Shown here: piece by piece, positions 28,330 to 36,479 of the stretch | Layout of the letters: each line of letters opens with the position of its first letter | Numbering within the stretch: position 1 is the stretch's first letter | Translations under genes and position numbers: made by a program | Notes under the pieces: model-generated | Databases searched by the model: none | What the model was told of the DNA's origin: nothing | Seen by the model: the letters and a program-made list of their open reading frames with translations, nothing else | Assembly (NCBI GenBank): GCA_042138015.1 | Contig: JBHIVA010000003.1 | Coordinates: forward strand, 14,348-78,347 | Length of the DNA: 64,000 nt | Direction of reading: 5' to 3' | From: TH1177 sp042138015 | GTDB taxonomy: Archaea; Thermoproteota; Nitrososphaeria; Nitrososphaerales; Nitrososphaeraceae

Positions 28330-29096
28330 GAATAGTCTTGCGAAAGGGTTTACTAATAATAGATAGGGGTAGCAGGGAATTAGAGGTAAGGTGTGAATTA
28401 GATAAAATAGCTCATAAAGCAAAGGAACGAGGAGGATATCATTACTCGAATTACTGTTTTCTAGAGGTAGTGCCTCCTTTCATCGAAGAAGGAATATTAC
28501 ACTGTCTACATGAAAACATAGAATTTATAACAGTTATGCCTTATTTCCTTTATCCAGGTTTGAAACTTAAGGAAACAGTAAAACAAACCGCCAATTTAGC
28601 AAAAAAATTACATTTAAACCTAGTTATCACCAAACCATTGAGTTATTCTCAACTTCTCTCCACAATTATTATTGATAGAATTGAAAAGTTGAAGAAAGAT
28701 AAGAATATTTTCTATAAAAATTCTGATTGTGATGTCTTGGTAATCGGACATGGGAGTTCAGATAAACGAGCCAGAGATGCATTCATTTATACAGTAAAGA
28801 AAATTAAAAACCATTTTAGAAATGTTGAACCATGTTTTCTTGAATTAGATTCACCCAATATTGAACAAGGTTTATTTTCTATAATTCAATCAAGACCTAA
28901 AATTATTTTAGTAATGCCTTATTTTTTACATCGAGGAATACATATAAAAATTGACGTAACAAATGAGATCAAAAAAGCATTAATAAAACATGGATTTTCT
29001 AATATTTTTATTTCTGATCATATAGGAGTAGATGAAAAAATGGTCGATCTTGTGTTAGAACGTGCAAAGGAATCAGAGAATCGTAGAGATATATAG
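28326..29096 (+). CDS. cbiX: Sirohydrochlorin cobaltochelatase, two CbiX domains, the first degenerate
   Basis: Inserts cobalt into sirohydrochlorin. Two CbiX-like domains lie in tandem (about 1-125 and 130-250). The second keeps both metal-binding His: IGHGSS and FLHRGIH. In the first, the equivalent positions read IDRGSR and FLYPGLK, so both His are replaced (Arg, Lys). Only the second domain therefore looks catalytic, and the first may complete the fold or bind substrate. The gene overlaps cbiG by four bases, and cbiC starts three bases after its end. Confidence 0.87.
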   Translation: MRIVLRKGLLIIDRGSRELEVRCELDKIAHKAKERGGYHYSNYCFLEVVPPFIEEGILHCLHENIEFITVMPYFLYPGLKLKETVKQTANLAKKLHLNLVITKPLSYSQLLSTIIIDRIEKLKKDKNIFYKNSDCDVLVIGHGSSDKRARDAFIYTVKKIKNHFRNVEPCFLELDSPNIEQGLFSIIQSRPKIILVMPYFLHRGIHIKIDVTNEIKKALIKHGFSNIFISDHIGVDEKMVDLVLERAKESENRRDI

Positions 29097-29098
29097 CC

Positions 29099-29791
29099 AT
29101 GGCCAAGTTAAAGTCAGATGATTCTAATGAATCTGCAGAGAATAGATCTATGTCTATTAAATCATTTGATATCGAGAAGACTAGTTTTAAGATAATCGAT
29201 GATGAAATTGGAGATCACAGCTATGATTTGCAATATGAATGGCCTGTAGTTAGAAGAGTAATTCATGCTACTGCTGATTTTGAATTTGCAACTAAAGAAA
29301 AAATAATATTTAACCGGGATCCAATCTCGTCAGCATTTAATGCATTCAAGAATGGTTGTACTATAGTAACAGATGTTGAAATGGTAAGATCTGGTATTTC
29401 CAAAACTAATTTGGCTAAATTAAATCTAAACTCTGTGTGCAGGATTTCAGATCCTGCATTAATGGAAGAAGCCAAAAAACATAATAAAACAAGAGCAGAA
29501 ATGGCAATGTTGAGTTGTAGAAAAGAGATGAATAAAGGAATAGTTATAATAGGTAATGCTCCAACTGCATTGTATGAAATAATAAGGATGATAGAAGAAA
29601 ATGAGACAATGCCATCCCTTGTTATTGGAATTCCGGTAGGTTTTGTATCCGCTCTAGAAAGCAAAAAAGAATTGTTACAAATAAATGTTCCATGCATCAC
29701 AAATATTGGAAGAAAAGGAGGGAGTTCTGTAGCCGCATCTATTATCAATGCCTTATTACTTTTATATACTCATAGAGAGCATTCGATATAA
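29099..29791 (+). CDS. cbiC: Cobalt-precorrin-8 methylmutase
   Basis: Moves a methyl group from C11 to C12 to form cobyrinate. Seen: VVRRVIHATADFEF with the catalytic His (about residue 60), VTDVEMVRSGI, GNAPTALYEI and GIPVGFVSALESK, then TNIGRKGGSSVAASIINALL near the end. The first 35 residues are a polar head rich in Ser and Lys that is not part of the core. Last gene of the cbiG-cbiX-cbiC unit. Confidence 0.93.
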   Translation: MAKLKSDDSNESAENRSMSIKSFDIEKTSFKIIDDEIGDHSYDLQYEWPVVRRVIHATADFEFATKEKIIFNRDPISSAFNAFKNGCTIVTDVEMVRSGISKTNLAKLNLNSVCRISDPALMEEAKKHNKTRAEMAMLSCRKEMNKGIVIIGNAPTALYEIIRMIEENETMPSLVIGIPVGFVSALESKKELLQINVPCITNIGRKGGSSVAASIINALLLLYTHREHSI

Positions 29792-30978
29792 ATCAAATGC
29801 ATTTTAGATAATATCTTTATTATAGAAAATATAATCAAAATTTCAACTCTAAATATACACTTGTATATAATTCGTAACATACAATTTAAACATAGAATTG
29901 GGAAATAAAATTATAATCAGTACTTACATTGATTTTTCTATTTATAGTTACTACTTAATGGAAACTAGTTCATAATTTTCTACAAGTACATTCCATTCTT
30001 TTGAACGGTAATATATTACAGTATAAACGTCATATTCAAATTAGAAAAAAGTTTACATCTTTGACTGCTTACAATATATCATTTCCCGGTACACCAAACA
30101 ATTCATCATTCCTTTTTTCCCACTGAGAAAATCATTTCCACAATTACCAGCAAGAACATCGTTATCATGACCATCATAGAGTGCATCATATCCTAAAAAT
30201 TCATTAGTGTATATTGACTGTCTTCTCCGTAAATTTCATCATATTGTTTTCTCCGGTCAATCATTTTCATATTTACCTTATATATCATTTAGACCATCTC
30301 TAATGTAAGTGAAATCCGAATTATTAGTTCCATATTATAGTATCTAAATTTGTAAATACAGAATATTCATATAATTACTAGAAAAAATATGATCTCATCA
30401 TTATAATTTGAATTTTTATATTATTTACATGAGAAATTACCTTTGATACCTTCATTTATAGATCATGGATATAATATTTTTATTATGATTTAATCTCTTC
30501 ATCTTGCCTTTATTTTCATTCATACCTTACAAAAAACAATAATCTACAATTTTTTGGAAAGAAGTTTTAAAATCATCATCATAAATATTTTGGAAATATT
30601 TAAAATGCAATCTAAATTTGATACGATATTTAATATATACACATAATTCGGAAAAATAACTAAGATACATAAAAATAATTGGTATGTGATTAGTTTGGAA
30701 TGGAGTAACGAGGTTACCAAAAAAAAGAATTAGTAGACCAGTATGTAGACCTACTTGTTATAAATCTAAATAATCAAAAAATCATGACAAAAAAATTTAC
30801 TATTAATATTATTCCTAACTTGAGTAAAACAAACATCTTTTTGAAGTTACTTTTAAAAATCTGTTTCAATTGAATAAATAAACAAAATAGTTATGACTAA
30901 TTAAATACTAAAAATGAGAAGTTGTTTGATATTGGATACTCTATTAAACAAACTTAATAATGATTAGATTATAACACT
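29792..30978. other. 1.2 kb gene-poor region with a decayed gene
   Basis: AT-rich, with no open frame of useful length. The only coding signal is the frameshifted repeat gene at 30069-30270 on the minus strand. The right end should hold the promoter of the SRPBCC gene. Confidence 0.55.
30069..30270 (-). pseudogene. Remnant of an RTX-type calcium-binding repeat protein
   Basis: Read on the minus strand, this stretch gives nine-residue repeats in strict register: GHDNDVLAG, NCGNDFLSG, then after restoring one missing base KKGNDELFG and VPGNDIL before a stop. Upstream, a second shift separates an ATG-led frame (MKMIDRRKQYDEIYGEDSQY) from the repeats. The GN/D-x-L pattern matches haemolysin-type Ca2+-binding nonapeptides, usually found in secreted proteins. 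Two frameshifts in 200 bases mean the copy is dead, unless both are sequencing errors. Confidence 0.65.
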
Positions 30979-31422
30979 ATGTATTTGAAAGAACTAAAAG
31001 CAGAAGTAAGAATCTTATCTTCTGCTGATACAGTATGGTCTGTAATTTCTGACTTTAGTAGATATTCTGATTGGAATCCCTTTATTAAAAGTATAAAGGG
31101 AGAACTAAAAGTAGGAGCCAAATTGGAGATTCATTTAACAACAGTTGGAGGGAAAACTAGAATATATTATCCTGAAGTAACAAAAGTTGAACCTCCCAAT
31201 GAAATAAGATGGTACGGAAAGTTTTTCTTTTCGGGAATATTCAGTGGAGAACGGATATTAACCATAGAAAAAATTTCAGAAAAGGAGGTTGTATTCATCA
31301 ACAAAGAGATCTTTTCAGGAATTGGCGTCAAATTCACACCAAAAAAAATGGAAAACGATATAATTTCAAGTTTTGAATCAATGAATAATTCTCTCAAAAA
31401 TCTTATTGAAAGAAATAGTTGA
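30979..31422 (+). CDS. SRPBCC (START-like) fold protein
   Basis: A 147-residue member of the polyketide cyclase/dehydrase-like SRPBCC superfamily, which binds hydrophobic ligands. Seen: SADTVWSVISDFSRYSDWNPF near the start, then KLEIHLTTVGGK, PNEIRWYGKFF, and a long C-terminal helix with FESMNNSLKNLIE, the standard helix-grip plan. Ligand and pathway unknown; a stand-alone gene. Confidence 0.82.
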   Translation: MYLKELKAEVRILSSADTVWSVISDFSRYSDWNPFIKSIKGELKVGAKLEIHLTTVGGKTRIYYPEVTKVEPPNEIRWYGKFFFSGIFSGERILTIEKISEKEVVFINKEIFSGIGVKFTPKKMENDIISSFESMNNSLKNLIERNS

Positions 31423-31514
31423 GATAATAACATTTTCATAGTTTCATAACCTAACACATTTTAATTATAATTATTTTTTTCTTGTCGTTAAAATATGATT
31501 GCTATAGGAGAAAA

Positions 31515-31522
31515 TTTTTAAA
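31515..31522 (+). promoter_or_regulatory. TATA box of the DUF427 gene
   Basis: The sequence tttttaaa is centred about 25 bases before the ATG at 31544, the position expected for a leaderless transcript. Confidence 0.5.
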
Positions 31523-31543
31523 CTCGTTCGCTAACCTAATACT

Positions 31544-31825
31544 ATGAAAGCAATCTGGAATAACAAAATTATTGCTGAAAGCGATAAAACTATATTAATA
31601 GAAGGCAATCATTATTTTCCACCTAATTCAATAAATAAAGAATTTTTAATAAAAAGTAATATCACCACTATGTGTTCATGGAAAGGAAAAGCAAATTATT
31701 TTTCTATTAAGGTTAATGGAAAATTAAATAAAGACTGTGCTTGGTATTATCCGGACCCCCTGGAAGAAGCCAAACAAATAAAAGAATACGTGGCATTTTG
31801 GAAAGGAGTAGAGTTAAAGAACTAA
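31544..31825 (+). CDS. DUF427 domain protein
   Basis: Small single-domain protein of 93 aa matching DUF427: KAIWNNKIIAESDKTILIEG at the start, YFPPNSI, CSWKGKANYFSI in the middle, and AWYYPDPLEEAKQIKEYVAFW near the end (the core AWYYPDP is the most typical part). The biochemical role of the family is not established to my knowledge. It follows the SRPBCC gene after 120 bases but has its own TATA box. Confidence 0.87.
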   Translation: MKAIWNNKIIAESDKTILIEGNHYFPPNSINKEFLIKSNITTMCSWKGKANYFSIKVNGKLNKDCAWYYPDPLEEAKQIKEYVAFWKGVELKN

Positions 31826-32004
31826 AGAATTTTTCTAAAGGGTTCAAAGTTTTTCAATGATATAATTTCTCCTTATTATTTTTGGATTATTAACATTCTC
31901 ATAGTTTTCCTTAGAATCATATTAATACAATCATATTTAAACACCTTAAATCTTATCTTCCAATAATCAGATTGAAATAATCTATTTAGCTAAAAATGAA
32001 TAAA

Positions 32005-33039
32005 TCAGTTTTTTGAATTATTTATCATAACTTTTAATGTATCCTTTTTTCTATATAATCTATCAATAGCCTTGCTTGATTCTTCTAAAGTGAATTTATG
32101 CGAAACTAATTTTTTAACATCAATGATTTTTTTATCGACTAATTCTATAGCTTGCTTTATTTCTTTATTAGATGCAGCATATGTTGTAATAAAACTAATT
32201 TCTTTTGTGTATAGTTCACTGAGAGATAAATCTATTTTCTTTCCCATTTGTGGTTCTCCAAAAATTAAAATAATACCTCCTGGTCTAATTATTTTGACAG
32301 CATCTTTTAAGACACTAAAATCAGAAGTTGCAACAATTATTAAATCTACGTATTCATTTGTACATAAATTAAATGTGTTTATAATATTACTTTTTCTTGA
32401 ATCAAGAGGAATACCAATATCGAAAGTTTCACAATAACCAAGTCTGTATTCATTTATATCAATGCAAAATATTTTACTCGCTCCATACATTTTTCCTAAA
32501 ATCGCATTTATCATTCCTATTGGCCCAATACCAAAAATTACTATAGTGTCTCCTTTTACCAATTTTATCTTATTCCATCCTCTTAAACAACAAGCAAGAG
32601 GTTCTATCATAATTCCTTCTTCAGGACTTAAATTATCTGGCAGCTTAAATATTGAATTAGTATTAATAATCCATTGAGGTATGACTATTTTTTCAGATAT
32701 TCCACAAGGATATATAGAATCAACAAAATTTTCACATAATGTCTCATTTCCATGAAGACAGTAATAACATTTACTACATGAAGCGTGATGGTGAACAAAA
32801 ACTCTAGTGCCACATTGAATAATATTCTTATCAGAATTAATTTTCATTTTCTCGATAGTTCCAACTATCTCGTGTCCTAATCTTGAAGTAGGTTTACAGG
32901 ATTTCCCGAAAATATTTCCTATGTCAGAACCGCAAATGCCGCAGGCGTCAACTTTAACGAGAATTTCTCCTTTTTTTAGTTTTGGCTCTAGTATTTCTTT
33001 TATAAATAAAGTAGATTCTGAAAAACTGAGAAATTTCAA
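32005..33039 (-). CDS. Zinc-dependent medium-chain dehydrogenase
   Basis: NAD(P)-dependent alcohol/polyol/threonine dehydrogenase-like enzyme. Seen: catalytic zinc site CGICGSD (Cys36) and GHE (His56, Glu57), structural zinc Cys set (CSKCYYCLHGNETLC), and the Rossmann motif GIGPIGM around residue 173. The substrate cannot be told. It lies about 130 bases downstream of cbiA on the same strand, which may only be coincidence. Confidence 0.88.
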   Translation of the reverse strand: MKFLSFSESTLFIKEILEPKLKKGEILVKVDACGICGSDIGNIFGKSCKPTSRLGHEIVGTIEKMKINSDKNIIQCGTRVFVHHHASCSKCYYCLHGNETLCENFVDSIYPCGISEKIVIPQWIINTNSIFKLPDNLSPEEGIMIEPLACCLRGWNKIKLVKGDTIVIFGIGPIGMINAILGKMYGASKIFCIDINEYRLGYCETFDIGIPLDSRKSNIINTFNLCTNEYVDLIIVATSDFSVLKDAVKIIRPGGIILIFGEPQMGKKIDLSLSELYTKEISFITTYAASNKEIKQAIELVDKKIIDVKKLVSHKFTLEESSKAIDRLYRKKDTLKVMINNSKN

Positions 33040-33169
33040 TCTTTTTATTATGAAATTACTTCGATTTAATAAAAACCATTCTAAAGAACCTACAAATATA
33101 AAAGAAGATATTTGTTATTTTAAAATATTAATATTATTATACTTTGTTATTATATTTGATCATGCTCAT

Positions 33170-34636
33170 TCATTTTTTCAAATAAATCCTACACGCTTTA
33201 ATTATTTCTTGTGGAAATCTAGTATTCGAAAAATGTAAATGCATATAGGAAGCGAGAATATTGTATGTTAGAAGGCCATCTTTTAAATTATGTATTCCCA
33301 TCCCCTTTAGTAATTTATATGCAAATACATAATCATCTGGTATATCTAGGATTTTTGAAAAATGGAATTCGTGTCCCTTGATTCTTCCTTTTTTAGTAAA
33401 TATTGAATGTCTTGTTATAATAGCATTGGTATAATTTAAGACTAGCTTATTAGTCATTTCAGTTTTCGCATCTATCAATCCTACCATTTTATAGTTTAGA
33501 CCTTTTTTTTCATGATAAAAGTTATCCTTATTATATCTACTATTTAGTCTATTTTTTGATGAATCATAATTTTCCTTTAATCTTATACGATCATTTGATT
33601 CCTTGATGGATTTAGTTAAATACATTAATCCACCACATTCAGCATATATAGGTATTTGATAATTTTCTCCAGCTTTCTTAATGTCTTTCAACATGGAATA
33701 ATTTTCGGATAGTTTTTTCGATAATACTTCTGGAAATCCTCCACCTATTATAATTCCACCAATGTTCTCTGGAAGATTTTTATCATTAACGGGACTAAAA
33801 AAAACAAGTTTTGCTCCTTCTGTCTGTAACTTCTCAAAATTCTCTCTATAATAAAAATTAAAAGAATTATCTAAAGCGACTGCTATTTTTACACTAGGTT
33901 TCTTTATAGTTTTTGATGAAAACAAATATTTTATTTTTTGTGCACTATTAATTTTTAATGAAGAAACAATATTGTCAATATTTATTGAATCTGCAATTTT
34001 TTTTGCATTATTCAGAACCTTCTTCTTTTTATTAATATTAAGTTCAGCTGAAGGAATTAGACCAATATATCTTTCTTTAAAGTTAAAATCATCATTTGAA
34101 TAAATCGTACCTATAATAGGTACATTTATTTTATCTGCAAAGGAATCCTTTATAAAATTATAATGCTTATTACTTGCTATTTTGTTAATAATAATTCCTG
34201 AAATTTTTAGTTTTCTATCAAAAAGAATATATCCATATGCCATAGCAGCTATAGATCTAGAAGCTTTGCTTGCATCAATAACTAATATTACATGAGACTT
34301 TAAGATCTTTGCTATTTGTGCAGTACTAGCGAAATCCGTCTTTCCTCCTGCTCCATCATACAATCCCATAACACCTTCAATCACAGCTAAATCTACATAT
34401 TTTGTAGTTCTTTCAAATGTATCTTTTACACCTTGTACTCCCATCAACCATGAATCTAGATTATATGCATTGTTGTTAGTTACAATTGAATGATATGACG
34501 GATCAATAAAATCAGGACCTATTTTAAAAGACTGGACTTTATATCCCATATTCTTAAGCTTATATAATATCGCTAGTGTGATAGAAGTTTTACCCACACC
34601 GCTAGTCGTTCCTGCAATTGTTATACTTGGTATCAT
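33170..34636 (-). CDS. cbiA: Cobyrinate a,c-diamide synthase
   Basis: Glutamine- and ATP-dependent amidation of the a and c side chains of cobyrinate. Seen: Walker A GTTSGVGKT (residues 9-17), then FKIGPDFIDPSYH and a GVMGLYDG segment. In the C-terminal half lies the class I glutamine amidotransferase domain with YAECGGLMYL (nucleophile Cys). A low-complexity Asn/Lys/Arg insertion follows that motif. It acts after the cbiC step encoded 4 kb away. Confidence 0.92.
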   Translation of the reverse strand: MIPSITIAGTTSGVGKTSITLAILYKLKNMGYKVQSFKIGPDFIDPSYHSIVTNNNAYNLDSWLMGVQGVKDTFERTTKYVDLAVIEGVMGLYDGAGGKTDFASTAQIAKILKSHVILVIDASKASRSIAAMAYGYILFDRKLKISGIIINKIASNKHYNFIKDSFADKINVPIIGTIYSNDDFNFKERYIGLIPSAELNINKKKKVLNNAKKIADSINIDNIVSSLKINSAQKIKYLFSSKTIKKPSVKIAVALDNSFNFYYRENFEKLQTEGAKLVFFSPVNDKNLPENIGGIIIGGGFPEVLSKKLSENYSMLKDIKKAGENYQIPIYAECGGLMYLTKSIKESNDRIRLKENYDSSKNRLNSRYNKDNFYHEKKGLNYKMVGLIDAKTEMTNKLVLNYTNAIITRHSIFTKKGRIKGHEFHFSKILDIPDDYVFAYKLLKGMGIHNLKDGLLTYNILASYMHLHFSNTRFPQEIIKACRIYLKK

Positions 34637-34702
34637 TTCTATTGTAAATATTAATATTTAATTTTAATCCTGTTCACTATTTTTCCTTTTTAACAAAAAA
34701 AT

Positions 34703-36475
34703 TTAATCAGAATATGAAATTTTTCTTAAAGTTTTGTTATATGATAGGCCAAATCTATGTGCTTCATCTCTTATCATTTGGAGTAATTGAAGTACGGAGT
34801 TTTTTCGTGATAATTTTAGTGATTTATATCGGTCAGGTAAAAAAATTTCTTCATTTTCTTTTGCTAATGAAATCATAGGGATTTTTAAATTCATCTCTGT
34901 TAAAGCATTCACAGCTGTATTTAATTGACCTTTACCGCCATCAATTAAAATCAAATTCGGATTAGATTCCATAAATTTATCATTAGGAGTTGGTACCATA
35001 GATAAATTACTAGTTTTGAATGTGTGATTCAACTTTTTAGTTAATCTTGTCTTTTTTAATATATATCTTCTTCTAACTATTTCATGAATCATTGCAAAAT
35101 CATCTTGTTTGAATGCTATCGTTTTTATTCTGAATCTTCTATATCCATGTTTAAAAGGAATCCCGTTAATGAATCTTACACAAGAACCTACTGCAAAAGA
35201 AGTTCCAAAATTAGAAATATCAAAACAATCTATTATATAAGGAATTTCTTTTATATTAATTGTTTCCTTTAAACTCAACAAAGTCGGGTTATATTTTCTT
35301 TCAATTCGCAACGATAAATTTTTTAAGATTAAATCCATTAAGTCACTTTTATTCTGATCATTACTAAATTTAGAAACTTTTTTTATCTTCACGGTGCGAC
35401 TTGACAACTTTTGAAAAATTAACTCTAAATTTCTTTTTGATTCTGGAATTTCATTTACGTAAATGATTTCTGGGATTTTAACTGAAGAGTAATATTGGAG
35501 TAAAAACGTTGAAAAAGTATTATCTCCTAGCAGCTCAAATTCAAATTTTTTTCTATCGCATATGACTCCATTTACTCTTTTAAGTATCAAAACATGACCT
35601 TTCTGGTCCTCTCTGTCTATTTTGAACCCTACGTATTCTTCATTTTTATTAGAATTTAAATCAAATTTTTGTTTTATCTGTAAATTTTCAATTATTCGTA
35701 CAGTATCTCTAATTTCTTTTGCTCGCTCATAATTTTGTTTATCTGAAGCTTCTTTCATTTCTTTATTCATTCTTACCATAAAGGCCTGTAAATCATTACT
35801 ACTGTTAAGAATTTCTTTTAGTGACTGGATATTCTTACCATATTCTTCAAGTGTTATATTATTAATACACGGTGCATCACAATTTTTTATAAAAAATTCT
35901 AGACAAGCTTTGTTGGGCAATCGATTACATATCCTTACTTTAAAAATTTTTCTTAGAGTTCCTATGGAAATGAACCTTGAACTTCCATAGACAAATGGAC
36001 CCACAATATCTCCAGGAGGACCATTAAATTCACCCTTTCTATTTCTTCTTGTAACCAATAGCCTAGGAAAATCTTCCTTGGTAATTTTTAAATAAGTATA
36101 TCTTTCTTGATCCTTTAAATCAATATTAAAAACAGGTCTATATTTTTTAATCAAATTGGATTCAAGTAATAATGCTTCCACTTCATTATCTGTAATGATA
36201 AACTCTATTTCTGATACTTTATGTAAAAGTGTTAGCGTCTTCCATCTATCTTTATAGTTTTTATCTTCATTCACCTTATCAATATTTATATTTGATTTCC
36301 GAGCAGGTTCGTTATTTAGATAATTAAAATATGAAAATATTCTTTTTTTTAGATTCTTTGCTTTTCCTATATAGATAATTCTATCATCAATATCTTTCAT
36401 TAAATAAGTCCCAGGAGCTGACGGAAAGGTATTACATGCATTCTTTAATTGTCTATAGCATAAAGAATTGTTCAA
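34703..36475 (-). CDS. uvrC: UvrC excinuclease subunit, lacking the HhH domain
   Basis: Makes both incisions around DNA damage marked by UvrAB. Seen: GIY-YIG nuclease (about residues 15-95, with GTYLMKD and IIYIGKAKNL), the four-Cys region (CNRLPNKAC and CDAPC, about 180-200), a UVR helix pair (about 230-265) and the RNase H-like nuclease (about 410-590, with DCFDISNFG, LIDGGKGQL and DEAHRFG). The protein ends at DEAHRFGLSYNKTLRK, so the usual C-terminal helix-hairpin-helix is absent. uvrA ends four bases upstream. Confidence 0.94.
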   Translation of the reverse strand: MNNSLCYRQLKNACNTFPSAPGTYLMKDIDDRIIYIGKAKNLKKRIFSYFNYLNNEPARKSNINIDKVNEDKNYKDRWKTLTLLHKVSEIEFIITDNEVEALLLESNLIKKYRPVFNIDLKDQERYTYLKITKEDFPRLLVTRRNRKGEFNGPPGDIVGPFVYGSSRFISIGTLRKIFKVRICNRLPNKACLEFFIKNCDAPCINNITLEEYGKNIQSLKEILNSSNDLQAFMVRMNKEMKEASDKQNYERAKEIRDTVRIIENLQIKQKFDLNSNKNEEYVGFKIDREDQKGHVLILKRVNGVICDRKKFEFELLGDNTFSTFLLQYYSSVKIPEIIYVNEIPESKRNLELIFQKLSSRTVKIKKVSKFSNDQNKSDLMDLILKNLSLRIERKYNPTLLSLKETINIKEIPYIIDCFDISNFGTSFAVGSCVRFINGIPFKHGYRRFRIKTIAFKQDDFAMIHEIVRRRYILKKTRLTKKLNHTFKTSNLSMVPTPNDKFMESNPNLILIDGGKGQLNTAVNALTEMNLKIPMISLAKENEEIFLPDRYKSLKLSRKNSVLQLLQMIRDEAHRFGLSYNKTLRKISYSD

Positions 36476-36479
36476 GGTC

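Noticed and set aside
29263..29748. A 161-codon minus-strand frame
   Set aside because: Shadow of cbiC, whose motifs are intact on the plus strand.
29951..30040. A short minus-strand frame (FEYDVYTVIYYRSKEWNV onwards) next to the RTX remnant
   Set aside because: It looks protein-like but is only 29 codons, begins after a stop and shows no repeat pattern, so it is not counted as part of the pseudogene.
31518..31530. A 13-base match (ttaaactcgttcg) between the DUF427 and S6e upstream regions (also at 46219-46231)
   Set aside because: In 64 kb of AT-rich DNA many 13-mers recur by chance, and the distances to the two start codons differ, so it is not a supported operator.
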